NCBI RefSeq assembly: GCF_051622035.1
Contig: NC_135356.1
Location: 8,158,579 to 8,222,578 of the forward strand
Direction of reading: 5' to 3'
DNA: 64,000 bases
Origin: Arctopsyche grandis
Lineage: Eukaryota > Arthropoda > Insecta > Trichoptera > Hydropsychidae
The notes beneath the pieces were generated by a model, which saw only the letters and a program-made list of their open reading frames with translations, was not told the origin of the DNA and ran no database searches. The position numbers and the translations under genes were made by a program. Positions 16,400 to 27,878 of the stretch are shown in pieces (position 1 is the first letter of the stretch; every line of letters begins with the position of its first letter).

Positions 16400-16970
16400 A
16401 TAAAATGTTCTATGTGCAAAAATGTCTCTTTTTTCTCAATCTCAAAAGTGTTGATTGAAAAGGCATTTATTTGACTTAAAGTGCGCGAAAATTTCGGATT
16501 CTAATTTCAAACAATTAATCACAGAACGACGAGAAGCTTGGAGGTGCGCACAATGCAAATTGGCGCGCTTTGTTAACTCTGAACGAGACCACTCATATAC
16601 AAAAATTCTGGGTGAACTTAAATCAATTAAATCACAATTACTAGCTTTCTCGTCCACGGCATCCGAAAAGTTCCGTTGGATTTAACGATTCCAGGATAAG
16701 TGACATCGAAGAGAAGATAAAACGGTTAGTATCGAAAATGTCAACGGTCAACCTCGCTCAACTAATGCTTCCGTTAATAATTTAAGAGTTGACATTGATA
16801 AATTCCGCATAGATAATAACAATGATTAACAATTTTTAAGAATAAATAATGTTGAAATAAAGGTGTTAATCAAAAAAAAAAGTGAGAACCTTATTGAATT
16901 ACTTAAATCTATTGGTGACAAACTTACTTACCCGATTGAAAATAGCCAAATAAATTTCATAACTAGAGTC
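16400..16970 (+). pseudogene. ORF1 remnant of a non-LTR retrotransposon
   Basis: Encodes a WRCAQCKLARF half zinc finger of PHD type (near 16540), a helical LGELKSIKSQLL segment and, after a frameshift, ENLIELLKSIGDKLTYPI near 16884-16945. This order is typical of Jockey/CR1-like ORF1 proteins. Stops and shifts show it is dead. It may belong with the endonuclease remnant at 18783. Confidence 0.55.
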
Positions 16971-16974
16971 TGTG

Positions 16975-17190
16975 TTTTTTTCTCTTAGAAAGGTAAAAAA
17001 TGTTGTGACCACGATTCTTTCCACACCTCTGAACATATTAAGGTGAATATTTCTATGTGTATTCTTTATGTAGAGTTGATAATGTTTTGGTCATAATTCG
17101 TAAACCGGAAGTAGAACTTTTATCTTGTGTAAGTTTTCCAACATTTGTGTTCAATTTGTATCGAAAATGCTCATAGCCGATATATGTGAT
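16975..17190 (+). repeat. dispersed repeat, second copy of the CCGGAAGT element
   Basis: Matches about 3470-3840 with an internal deletion, from CTTAGAAAGGTAAAAAATGT through AAACCGGAAGTAGAAC to AAAATGCTCATAGCCGATAT. It truncates the ORF1 remnant. Confidence 0.7.
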
Positions 17191-17777
17191 TACATAGATA
17201 AGTCGTGGGTTGGTCACATCCGAATTTTTTTACATAAAATCAATGTAATTGCAGTTTTTATATTAAGTGGATTGTTTCGATGAATAATTACTAGACGGTA
17301 CAAACTATTTGTAAAAACGAATCAATGAATCAAAGTGATGTTTTTTACTTTATTTGATTACATTAAAGGACGTTTTTTATTTAATCTTTGATATCTAGAA
17401 ATGGAAACAAGAACACCTATATGAGGAATATTTATTGCGTGAAACATTGAGAGAGTTTGCAAAATGCAATTTAACGGATTTGAAATAAAAAAAATATGCA
17501 ATTGAATATTTTTTTTGTTATACATTTGATTTCCCGGGAATGGAAATTTCTAGCATCGCAATTGCGATGATTGGAAGCACTTATGTTTATACATCTATCT
17601 TCACGTACTTTATCAATTTGACCTATATACATATTACGATTTTTTATTTTCATTATTAAATTTTGTTTCTTAATTTTTATCTTTATTTTCATTTTTATTT
17701 TTATTATTTTAAAAACACTTTATTATTACAATTATATCATCAATTGTTATCTATGTACATATACATATTATTGATTA
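17191..17777. other. no gene recognised
   Basis: AT-rich sequence; no motif or repeat boundary identified. Confidence 0.4.
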
Positions 17778-18463
17778 CACTGAGCAACAAAAAATCACGT
17801 TTTTGAGTTTCCAGAGCAGAGACTTACCAATCTTTACTAAGTTTAACCCACTGAACTCGAATATGATAATGATTTTTGTTGTTTGGGTCTCCTTTACGAG
17901 ATTTGAGTCTTTAATTCAAAATCTAGTATTGCTGTCAGTTTTTTTATTTTAGAAGCAGCAAGAGTCCGCCACTTAAGTGGCTGACTTGCCATCTCGCTTG
18001 CTCAAAGGCTTCAGTCTACGCTCCCGGAAACTGAAAATTTTTCTTAGCAATTTCCGCTCGAGCTATTACGTTAAGATAAAAATAAAAAATACGAAGATAG
18101 AAAATCAATCCTTATGAACGTGGTGAAATAAAAAACTGACCAAACAAATCCAAAATAGCACAGATAAAAAGTCCGTAAAAAAATATATATTTTTGACTTA
18201 TAAAATTCGCTAGAAAATTAATTATAAGTATTTTAAAACAATAAAAATCACAATCAATAGAAAAAACATCTGACTATTGATTCCAATACTCACTTTGAGC
18301 ACAGTAATACTAGATTTTGAATTAAAGACCGCAAAAGCCAAACTTAGTAAAGATTGGTTAGTCTCCGCTCTGGTATTACTTTATCTATGTACGTAGTAAC
18401 AATAGATGAAGTTTTGTGATCATGCGAAAATTCGAACTAGTTTTTTTTTGTTGCTCGGTGTTA
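17778..18463. mobile_element. MITE with CACTGAGCAACAAAAAA ends
   Basis: Terminal repeats CACTGAGCAACAAAAAA and the complement of CACCGAGCAACAAAAAAA, flanked by TTA on both sides, a possible 3-bp duplication of Harbinger type. Parts match 1-821, including TCCGTAAAAAAATATATATT. No coding sequence. Confidence 0.6.
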
Positions 18464-18782
18464 TTATTGTTTATTACTATATTATGAATACATGCCAAAT
18501 AGTTCTATAATTCGCTTTATTAATTTTAATTTTAGCTCAATTGGTATCACCGATGATGGTTTGCTCAATAATTCCATATCTTTATCTATGGATGCAGGTA
18601 TGTGTATGTTTATATGCACATATCTGTTTATGTTAATGCGTATGGATACCTACACGTCTATCACTACGTGCTCTATCTACTGCCAATTTCTATTTACGTT
18701 TTACATTTCAAAAAATAGTTACATATATTGTTAATATTATTAAATTTATAAATAATTACTGAACAACTTAATGTCTTCTAAT
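18464..18782. other. no gene recognised, possibly interior of the retrotransposon relic
   Basis: AT-rich sequence between two retrotransposon-related parts; the open frame at 18492-18734 has no motif. Confidence 0.35.
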
Positions 18783-19385
18783 CGTCTTTAGGTCTCCGAA
18801 CTAAATCTGACTCTTTTCTTCAAAATGTACTATTAAATAATTATGATATTATCTGTCTCTCAGAAACTTGGCTTAACGACTCATTCCATAATAGTGAATT
18901 TTTCGATGCCAGATATCAGGTGTTTCGGCACGACAGAGATTATTCTCTTCATAACCAAATACTTGGTGGTGGTGTCATCACAGCGGTTAAAAATTATCTA
19001 CCTCATACAAAATAGTTGGATAACTTCCACAGAAGACCTTTGGATTACCATTATCACAATTTTTTTTATACTCAATATCTGTACTGTTTACATTCCTCCT
19101 GATAATTATCACCAAACTCTATTAGTTACCCATTTAAACAAAGTGTCTGATCTAATAACCAATTATCCTGAGGATCGATTTATTTTACTCGGTGATTACT
19201 AGTCACCGGAGCCTGAGGGGGCCGTGTATTGTTCAAAGGTTGTAAATGCATTGTTAAAAGTTTGCCGAACAATGGATAGCACTGTGACTATCCTACCTCT
19301 AGTGATTACAATCTTCCCATTATTGATCGGATAAAACACGACTCAAATCATCAACACGACACGATTTTCAATAAATAAAATAAAT
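18783..19385 (+). pseudogene. non-LTR retrotransposon endonuclease remnant
   Basis: The frame reads NYDIICLSETWLNDSFHNS and GGGVITAVKNYLP, the APE-type endonuclease signature of Jockey/CR1 elements. After a frameshift comes DRFILLGDYN, the catalytic GDxN-like motif. A 102-bp MITE splits that motif at 19199/19310. No RT domain follows. Confidence 0.75.
19200..19301 (-). mobile_element. 102-bp MITE, copy 2
   Basis: Exact 8-bp duplication GTGATTAC at 19192-19199 and 19302-19309. Removing the element and one duplicate restores the reading through the endonuclease motif, which proves the empty site. Confidence 0.9.
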
Positions 19386-19950
19386 TAATAAATACCTCTC
19401 TTTATACGGCTTTTCGCTGTTGAGAGGTATTTATTCATTTGCTTTAACTTATTGCGATCATACAGGTATGTACATACATAGTTAAAATGTCAAAGGGGAA
19501 TATTTCCTGGCGTACGCAGCTTGCCGCCGGTGCATGCGGTATTAGAGAGCGGATTTTGATACAGCTATTTTACAGAAATACATTTTTTTTTATTTCACTA
19601 AACTCATTTGACTTTCTTTAGGCTTACCAAATTTTCATCGGGCCCTACTTTTAGGAACAAAAGTGCGACAACAGTTTAGAAATAATCTAGTAGATTTTTA
19701 TTCTAGAAGTATTTTTTTAAGTTTTGTAGTTTCAATTATGATTGAATCCAAATTTCGTAAAAATCACTCAACTTCATTTGCTCGCTTTGCAATTTCATCG
19801 TGGATTCTTTTAATGGCCGTAATATCTCAACGATGACATTAATTTCGATCCATTTACATATGTTCTAGGAAATAGTACTCCATGTTGTTTTCAACTATTG
19901 TTGAACAAAATTCTTTACATAACAATAAAGAGTTTGACATATTAAATGTA
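19386..19950. other. no gene recognised
   Basis: AT-rich spacer; only a short TACATACATA run near 19470. Confidence 0.4.
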
Positions 19951-20160
19951 CAGTAGCGTAGCTACCGCGTCCGCAGACCCGGCAATGCGGGGGGGGGGGA
20001 GGGCGCCGAGATCTGAGGGGCGCCACAAAGCGCGCCCTTTTCACTGATTTTTATTTAATTTGTTCCGTAATTTTTTTGAAATAACTATTTTAAAAACTTA
20101 TTATCTATTTGTTCTATATTATACTATATGTATGTACATACATTAATTTACATATTTTGA
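19951..20160 (+). mobile_element. MITE fragment with CAGTAGCGTAGC terminus
   Basis: Plus-strand relative of 1810-2062: CAGTAGCGTAGCTACCGCG, a G-run, GGGCGCC, then the AT tail. The right terminus was not found. Confidence 0.5.
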
Positions 20161-20579
20161 ATTCATCCTCATTGTGTAATTGATCTATGCCAATAGGGCT
20201 AGAAGACTGCCGTCTTTTTCCATCTTATGAACGTCAGTGCCACTTTTCAACCTACATATTTGCTGAGAATTCTCTCTTATTATTGTACTAGTGAATAGCC
20301 CGATGAAATATCATCGCATGGGTATAAAATTATTATATACCCGTATAAAACTAAAAAAAAAATCCGGAACCGGAACCGTTATTTTCGTAGACTCTCATAG
20401 ATAGTTTTCAATTCTTTATTTGTAATAATTTTCAATTCTTAAAGTTAACGTTAACAAAATGTAATACTTTTCCGATTCCGACCTCGTAACGTTGAATATT
20501 ATTATTACACATAACAAATTACGTGCATATACATATGATGTGTATTTACAACACGTATTCTGGGCGAGGATATGGCGTG
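20161..20579. other. no gene recognised
   Basis: AT-rich spacer. Confidence 0.4.
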
Positions 20580-20649
20580 CACCGCGGGCTCGTGAGGACA
20601 TTGCTTTTGGATCGGAGGGTCCGAGGTTCAATTCCCGGCGCCCGCGGTG
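20580..20649 (+). mobile_element. tRNA-like SINE head with 10-bp acceptor-type stem
   Basis: CACCGCGGGC pairs perfectly with GCCCGCGGTG at the other end of a 70-nt unit. B-box-like GGTTCAATTCC is near 20624. No convincing A-box or anticodon arm is present, so this is a SINE or tRNA relic, not a working tRNA gene. A 17-bp GC repeat (ATGGGGCGCAGCCTTAT) follows at about 20695-20755. Confidence 0.5.
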
Positions 20650-20755
20650 AATGAAATCAATTTTTTTCTCGAATATTGTCAAAATATAAATCCCCATGGG
20701 GCCCCGAAGGGGGCGTAGCCGCATGGGGCGCAGCCTTATGGGGCGCAGCCTCTCG

Positions 20756-21020
20756 GGTACCATTCGAGCACTTATTTTGTCCACCTTTTGTCCATTCTTC
20801 TAGTCACGTGGTTCACCCATTGCCGTTTCAATCTATTTACTCTAATCTACTACATATGTCGACTACTACATATATGTATGTATTTGTATATACATATTAT
20901 ATCTATCTACTACATATGTCATTCTCTTCACCCACGTGTTCCGCTTCCTGTCTTTCCTCGTTATGCCGAGCATACAGCGTTCCATACTTCGCAGATCGTA
21001 CGCATGAGTAATAGCGTTCG
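20756..21020 (-). pseudogene. non-LTR reverse transcriptase C-terminal remnant
   Basis: The minus strand encodes RSMERCMLGITRKDRKRNTW, the post-RT MERxMLGI...R(D/E)RxRN motif of endonuclease/RT proteins. A weak RLKRQW-type match lies further on. A sister fragment is at 62420-62590. Truncated and frameshifted. Confidence 0.6.
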
Positions 21021-21024
21021 AACA

Positions 21025-21056
21025 CGCGGTATTTGATAGATCTATCAAATACCGCG
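21025..21056. repeat. perfect 32-bp palindrome
   Basis: Half-site CGCGGTATTTGATAGA followed directly by its exact complement, with no spacer. Confidence 0.9.
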
Positions 21057-21084
21057 GTAGATACCGCTAGTGTTAACGCTACCA

Positions 21085-21316
21085 ATGATATCTACCAACG
21101 ATATTTGCAATGTTTTCCATATCCAGTTCCTAAATAGCAACCATAGGTTGCAATAATGCAACTGGATATGGAAATATCATTAGGAGATATCGTGTGTGTG
21201 GACGCGGTCTCCCTCACGCCCGAAAACGCAAAGATCGAAAATCGAAAGATCGTAAGTTGAAAGATCAAAAAAATTTTCAATATCCAATTCCCATATTGCA
21301 ACCTGTGGTTGCTTTT
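21085..21316. repeat. hairpin-forming repeat with CCATATCCAGTT arms, two neighbouring copies
   Basis: TTTCCATATCCAGTT and AACTGGATATGGAAA flank AAATAGCAACCATAGGTTGC. A reverse copy of the core (TTGCAACCTGTGGTTGC) follows at 21297-21313. The same core lies inside the Harbinger-like MITE at 47571-47712. Confidence 0.6.
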
Positions 21317-21319
21317 TAA

Positions 21320-21616
21320 GGCGGTTTCAGACTAGCGTATTTTTCTGCGCGTATATCGTCGTTTCGGCATACGCGCTTACACGCGCGCTACATTTCGCGC
21401 TTCAAAAAACCGGACTCGCGTACACGGGCTTATTCCAGTGTGTTCGCTCCAACCGGTAGTGGTGATTTAGTATCAATATGGATAATACGAGCTTATAAGC
21501 GCGTCTACGCTCGTACGAGTTACGCGCATGGAAAACGACGCGCCTATACGCGCGTCTAAAAGTACTTCAAAAAACGAGATTATACGCGCGTATAAAACGC
21601 TAGTCTGAAACCGCCC
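21320..21616. mobile_element. Harbinger-like MITE
   Basis: Terminal repeats GGCGGTTTCAGACTAGCGT and its complement, with TAA on both sides (21317-21319, 21617-21619). A 3-bp TWA duplication is typical of PIF/Harbinger. The interior is rich in TACGCGCG. Confidence 0.75.
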
Positions 21617-21633
21617 TAAGGTTGTGCTATTTT

Positions 21634-21749
21634 TAGAGGTAGGATAGTCACAGTGCTATCCATTGTTCCATCGTTGTAAATCCTTTGTAAAAAAACAATG
21701 CATTTACAACATTTGAACAATACGCGGCACCCTCTGGGTCCGGTGTCTA
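21634..21749 (+). mobile_element. diverged relative of the 102-bp MITE
   Basis: The same ends (TAGAGGTAGGATAGTCAC...GGTGTCTA) but with a different centre, and without a clear target duplication. Confidence 0.6.
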
Positions 21750-21887
21750 ATGATGACAGTCAAACTGCACTTCGCAGCCCTTCTTACAACAATGTTGAGA
21801 TTATTGATGCGAATTAACAAATGCAAAACACTTAAGATTTTATTCAATCTGTTGAATAAACCTTTCTACTCAGAGAAATGTTATAAT

Positions 21888-21989
21888 TAGAGGTAGGATA
21901 GTCACAGTGCTATCCATTGTTCGGCAAACTTTTAACAATGCATTTACAACCTTTGAACAATACACGGCCCCCTCAGGCTCCGGTGACTA
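21888..21989 (+). mobile_element. 102-bp MITE, copy 3 (left of an inverted pair)
   Basis: Bounded by GTTATAAT at 21880-21887 and 21990-21997. Exactly 102 bp, like copies 1 and 2. Confidence 0.88.
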
Positions 21990-21997
21990 GTTATAAT

Positions 21998-22099
21998 TAG
22001 TCACCGGAGTCTGAGGGGGCCGTGTATTGTTCAAAGGTTGTAAATGCATTGTTAATGGTTTGCCGAACAATTGATAGCACTGTGAATATCCTACCTCTA
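21998..22099 (-). mobile_element. 102-bp MITE, copy 4 (right of an inverted pair)
   Basis: Bounded by GTTATAAT at 21990-21997 and 22100-22107; opposite orientation to copy 3. Confidence 0.88.
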
Positions 22100-22107
22100 G
22101 TTATAAT

Positions 22108-22479
22108 AAACATTTCTATGTTTTATTTAAAAATGAAAATATTTAAAATGAATTTTTATACGAAAAAACAAATGACAATGTGTTAATCGATTTTCCTAGT
22201 AAATTTTCATCATAATTATATAATAGTAACAAAATAAATAAAAGGCGTAAGAAGTTTAACATTTGTATTGTAGATGGTAGTCATTTTTTAAACCCGAGTC
22301 CGGAGACTAAATTCCTACATATCGTGTGCATCGGGCGTAAATATTTATATTGTAAGCGTAGCCTACTTTCGCTCCCGCCATACGTACAAAGGAAATGCAT
22401 TTTTCCCGGGGATACGTGCTAGTTCGAATTCTGCGAATTGGCTCAAAATTTTATTGATTGCACTCAACCCGGGGAATTT
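22108..22479. other. no gene recognised
   Basis: AT-rich spacer without motifs. Confidence 0.4.
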
Positions 22480-23260
22480 TCTACAGTATGATGCACTCTT
22501 CACCTGGCAGTGCATCAGAGTGGTTGTGCTACAGAGATTTTAGTGACTGTCGGGCGAGCGGTTTGTGCCGCAACGACTAACCAACCAACAATCTTTAGGT
22601 ATGTAAATAAGAAACTTGTATGCTTTCGAAGAAGTATTTCGTAATGGCAACATCGTGCACTGGGAAATAAACACAGTGGCCCAAGATGGCAGCTAGGGGT
22701 GCGCAGTGATCGTTTGTTCCAGCGTTTTGTCGACCACCAGTGGCCGCCCGGCCCATCCCTCGCCGCACCGACGGCTGCGCCCCCCGCGCCACCATTCCAC
22801 ACGCCCCGATACCGACCACCTTTAGGTTATGTGTCCATCCTTCATTGGCATCTTGGGTAAGTGTCACCGGCTTGGCGCCAAATCCGCGCGCGCGCCCCGC
22901 CCCACCACAGACCGGAGCGCGCGCCCCCCAACCGCGCCCTCGTCGCCCCCCCAACCCCCGCCTCGGCGCACTCGCGCCCCGTGTCCCATCTATAAACCGG
23001 AACAATAACCCATCGGGTGGCATCAGCCGCATTGCGATTATCGCAGACGTCAAAAAAGTGCGTACTGTCAACTCGAGGAACTCTCACTTCCGCTTCCGAC
23101 TGTCAAAATCCTCATCCCGATCCGATCCCTCATCCCTAGATCGCTCCTTTAAAGGTTCCGGGCGAATCGACCTGATGCTACCACCACCCCTCACCCCTCC
23201 GGTCCAGTTTCCCCGCGCACACCCCCCGCCCCCCCACCCCCACTCCGGTTCATTTGCATA
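22480..23260. promoter_or_regulatory. large GC-rich island, candidate promoter region
   Basis: The most GC/CpG-rich stretch of the window. It includes an interrupted palindrome TGATGCAC...GTGCATCA near 22489-22518, a possible donor TTTAG|GTATGT at 22598/22599 and another donor-like site near 22856. Overlapping GC-rich frames on both strands look like composition artefacts. It might hold the missing 5' exon of the CECR2-like gene 11 kb downstream; this is inference only. Confidence 0.3.
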
Positions 23261-23757
23261 TGTCAGAACACTAATATATATATATATAGTTTTATAGTTC
23301 ATAAAGCGCAATCAACAAATCGATAAAGGTGCACTGGTGCGTGGTTGAACGTAATAAGCCCTCTGCGTTTACAAGCGCATGTCACTTGTCAGTGGCTCCT
23401 TGTCGAGATAACATCTCAGCACACGGGATGCTGCCATGTTGATATACGGTATGAGACATTTTCACTTCTATATATCAACCCTGCCCTGCGCGTTGCCTGT
23501 TCGATATTTGACGCGCGTTGCAGAATCAGTAGCTTTTTGCATACTATTTCGCGATTTGACTGTTCTATTTAAAACATCCTACACTTTGAAAAATGTGCAT
23601 TTCGGCCATTATTGCAAAATATTTTTTTTTATCTGTTGACGCGATGTGACCTTTTTTTCATCAATTATCCTCGCCATTTCATTGCTGTTTATTGTGTGTT
23701 TTTTTAAACCTGTATGTGTTTGTTTCTACAATAAGTGGGGAAAAAAAAAAAAAAAAA
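23261..23757. other. no gene recognised
   Basis: Mixed-composition spacer ending in an A-run. Confidence 0.4.
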
Positions 23758-24022
23758 TCCTACTTTGATCATTTCTATGCATATGCATACACACATTTTC
23801 ATTCCTTATGCCAATTTTGCGATTTCTACTTCGACAAAGGATAAACATATTGTAATGTTAATATATTTGTTGCCGGGTTAAAAAAAAAAAAATCCTACTT
23901 TGATCATTTCTATGCATATGCATACACAAATTTTCATTCCATATGCCAATTTTGCGATTTCTACTTCGACAAAGGATTAACATATTGTAATGTTAGTATA
24001 TTTGTTGCCGGGTTAAAAAAAA
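23758..24022 (+). repeat. 135-bp tandem duplication
   Basis: Two nearly identical units start TCCTACTTTGATCATTTC at 23758 and 23893, each preceded by an A-run and ending GTTGCCGGGTTA. Confidence 0.9.
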
Positions 24023-25519
24023 AAAAAAACGAAAAATATACAAAACCTTTGTCTTTGTATAAACATAATGAATAAAATAATGTAAATTAAATCTCGAATT
24101 TATCTTTCATACTTCTTAAGGTTAATCCTTATCACTTTTTTTCCATTTATACAAATGTTTTTCGCAATATATATATATATATATAATAGACACGGTGAAT
24201 CGAAAAGCTTTTTCACATTTTCTTCGGTGTCTCTACCCTAGATTTCTTACTTATGTTAATTATTTTCAATAATAAGTCTTTTGTACTTAAAAATTCGTGG
24301 AAATAAAATTACAACAGGTAGACAAAGACCAAACGAACAGCTTACAGGCTTCATCTTAGCACTCGACAGAATTGAAAACAGTTAACTCTAAACTAAATAT
24401 TTTCAATTGTATGTATGTATGACTATTCTGTAATAACACGTACTTCGAAACCATTTGGACCATATGTTTGGAAAAATTGTTCGTTTTTATTAAATTTCAA
24501 CATCATTTTCGATGGATATATAAAGATCTCATTGAAAGGATATGCTATAATTCGTAGAAATTGTGAAGAGGTCCACGTTTTCCCAGTAATTGTAGTTTTT
24601 TTCATTGTATAAATTCCTTTTACGTTAAATGCTTTTGGTTCTATTTTTTAAACAAAGGCATAAAAAAAAAGTCACTGTTTTCAGAAAATTTCGGAATCTA
24701 AAACGTGTTTTTTGCGGTTATTGTTTTTAAATTGATTGAAATTTGCATCGTTGACCGAATCGCGCAAAATGGCGAAGTTTTAATTTTAATGATTTTCCCC
24801 CTCTGTTTTAATCGACAATAATCGAAAGATTGTGACCTTTCGTGATCCTATTGCCAGATTTTTTTCTAACCGGTGTCAAAACCTCACGTTTTAACAACGG
24901 ATATAAGAAAATTACATTTAATTTCAAAGTTCAACGATTTTTATTCACTCTGCTGTAAACCAATTAAAAAGTTGGGCAAAATAAACTTATAAGAGTTCCC
25001 TCAAACGAACTTTTGTATTATTTAAAATGCTGTGTGATTTAAAAACGTAATTACACGAATTCGTTTCATGTTTTACTCTTATTACATGTACACATTTTCA
25101 CTTTGATAAAAAAATACCTTATTTTTCATTTCCACATTTCTTTTGATTCGTCGCCCCATTGCGAGTTTTATAATACATTTCTGGAATACGTAATAGTTAC
25201 TCAGTGGAGAAATAATTCGATCAGACGTTTCATTGTAATATTGATCGAGACAAGATCGAAACTGCTTTTGAGAGCAAATTGATTGAATATGGACTCCAGC
25301 AAAAAATCTGGATTCCACAAGATGAAACGCAATAACACTGGATTTTCCTCTGCCTTCTACGTTTCATGATTTATTTAAAAATTATCCATTTTATCTGTAT
25401 TTGGCATTCGAATCTCAGCATAAAGTGCATTCATGTCCTGGGCAGCCGAGAGGAATCCCGGGCCCTGGAAAAATAATTCCATACCCTATGACCAAACAAA
25501 AAAATATTATAGATATATT
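24023..25519. other. no gene recognised
   Basis: AT-rich sequence; the open frames of 60-78 codons lack motifs. Confidence 0.4.
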
Positions 25520-26110
25520 TTAAACCCTTTGAATGCTGACCAGCGCTAATCAGCGTTTACGCGTAAGCCTTAAAAACGCAGATAGGCGTTGTGCTTTGAA
25601 CATGTACAAAGTCAACAAGAATACTACCCGCTAAGCCTTTCCTAGCGGTAGCACTGAAAAAAAATGCATCAAACATGGGTCGTGTAATCCATGTCAGTGT
25701 TTATAAAGACTGCTTAACACCGGAATTTCTGAATTTATAACCATAGCAGAATTTCCCAATGGAAATCCCTAACTGCTGAGTATTTTAGATTGTGGCTTGG
25801 CATTTCGATTGTGAGCATTACATTTTAACAACAATGAAGAAGATGGAACTAGTTTTGGAAAAATACATTCATTAATAGACCTCTTTCGTTTATTTTATAA
25901 TGTTACAAGATATATTAGACAGTCTAAACACACCTTTACAAAACTCGAAATCCTCGGCGGTAGTGATCTAGGGTTCGTTTGGATTAGCTGCAATTTTTTT
26001 TTATACCTACTTTCTATTGGATTTCTGAACAATCCTAGTTGGAAATGTTTGGCGAAACTTTCAGGGTGGCGGCTTCTGAACAGAAAAGACGTCAGCACTC
26101 GAAGGGTTAA
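25520..26110 (+). mobile_element. piggyBac-type MITE, CCCTTTGAATGCTGAC family, copy 1
   Basis: TTAA at 25520-25523 and 26107-26110, with ends CCCTTTGAATGCTGACC and complement CCCTTCGAGTGCTGAC. Other copies: 28424-29514 (minus, interrupted), 31190-31320 (minus, fragment) and 59988-60540. Confidence 0.75.
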
Positions 26111-26364
26111 TAGGCGAAAAATCTATCAGAGCATTTAGAAAAATACCTACCTATACGTTAAATGCAATTTTTTTTTTTAATAATCGAATAATACGAGGTA
26201 AGATTTCACACAGACACAAAGAATGCGCGTATCGAAAAATGATGAACATTTTGCATTAAAGAAATATGTGTATTTTTATATACATATATAGAATAATATA
26301 AAATATCGATCAATCGAACTTTTTTTCAAAAAAGCTTCTCAAGTAGTCGAGGCTCTGGAACTTT

Positions 26365-26440
26365 AACCCCAGCTTCCTCCCCCCAACCTCCAGCTTCCTC
26401 CCCCCAGCCCCCAGCTTCCTCCCCCCAACCCCCTCTCGGT
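26365..26440 (+). repeat. CCAGCTTCCTCCCCCC minisatellite
   Basis: Three tandem copies of a C-rich unit of about 23 bp. Confidence 0.85.
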
Positions 26441-27084
26441 GACCCCGATCATCTCCAATGTGGGATGTTTATATATATGATACCATCGAAGCCATTTTTA
26501 AGGTTAGACATACATATGTGCATACACGAAAATTTTGTCTTTGTTCATTAATAATTTACTTTTCACTTTGCCTATGTATGTATGTATGTAGTATTCATGT
26601 GTATAAACTTTTTTTTAATATTTATCCACCCTTATTCCTACGAATTTTTAATAGGCGTCGCAGATACCCTGGGGAATATCGATTTTTACTTTATCTATTT
26701 ATAAAGTAGCAATAGTGTTCTGCTGTTGTGGCGAAACATTCAGCATCGCCTTTTCCTACATTACATGTGAAGATTTTTATTTGTTATCAATTTCTTTTGT
26801 TTTTTATTGAATGACTTTGTTATTGCGAAAAATTCAACATTGGCTTTTTTATTTTATAACATGTGAAGATTGTTATTTTTATCAATTTCTTTTGTTTTTT
26901 TTTTATTGAATGACTTTACAAAACAATACTGCATTTTTAAAAATATCTAAACAAACTGAAATATCGATTTGGGAGGGGGGTGGGGGTGGGGTTATTTACC
27001 GCGATTCTGTGATAAACTCTGGCATTCTAAACGATAAGTAACAATGATTTTTCCTAAACGATTTTTTTTTTATTATTACGAAAT
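26441..27084. other. no gene recognised; contains a degenerate tandem duplication
   Basis: ACATGTGAAGATTTTTATTT...TTGAATGACTTT recurs about 113 bp later (about 26755-26925). A G-rich run lies near 26974-26993. Confidence 0.5.
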
Positions 27085-27250
27085 TATGTTGACAATACAT
27101 CTTATATCTATTTTAATAGCTACTGATCTACTGATCATTTTCTATTTTACAATTTTATTTTATTTGGTTAGTAATCATTGTATTATATTATTCTAATGTT
27201 AATGTACAGGATAATAGGAAAAACAGCTCAAAAACCTATTTAAAATTTTC
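27085..27250 (+). repeat. dispersed repeat shared with a trc intron
   Basis: Nearly identical to 55145-55310 over about 165 bp (ACAATACATCTTATATCTAT onward). The boundaries are not defined by inverted repeats that I can see. Confidence 0.75.
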
Positions 27251-27878
27251 CTAAACGAATAAAATGCGATGAATAGCCTAATTTTTTAATTCCGAGCTCC
27301 ATCTCTCATTCAGTGTTGATCATTCATTCTCGCCGCAGAATTATGAAAACTGCGACCGGATCTAATTGAACAGGAATAGACAGGTTAAAAATAAAACATT
27401 TACTTTTGTCGTTTTTGCGTGCGTTTTTTTTTACATACTTCGCCGAACGCGCGTAATTTTTTTTTTAAGAAGCAGTCTTGGACTCGTGCTCTCTCTTTCT
27501 GTCTTGCTTTTACATGCGTGCGTGCGAAAGAGATACCTACATATATACACTAAATAAGTTTTGACGATTGTTTTCCGACGCTTTATTTTTTTCAATAATC
27601 TATTTTTAGACATCGATGTATCCTTACAACATGCGATACATTCGAAACAGGTAGCGGTCTTTCTCTCTTTCTTTCTTGGTTTTAATTGTTTACGTGTGAG
27701 CGAGACACACAAGAATGCGAAGTTTCTAATAATCAAATAATTTTTCAACATGTATCATAAACATTTTGTATGCATTTCAGTTGCATTTGATTGATTGCAC
27801 GAATTCGTGACATCTCGTGACCTATATAATTGAAAGCGGATTTCTATTGTTTTTTGCCATTTATTTTAACTCTGCAAA
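27251..27878. other. no gene recognised
   Basis: AT-rich sequence; paired T-rich tracts on both strands generate weak frames only. Confidence 0.4.

Noticed and set aside
20580-20649. tRNA gene
   Set aside because: Only the acceptor-type stem and B-box resemble a tRNA; no proper A-box, D-arm or anticodon arm. SINE heads explain it.
22595-23297. Overlapping Arg/Pro/Gly-rich open frames on both strands
   Set aside because: GC-rich composition removes stop codons on every frame; no motif or conserved residue pattern.
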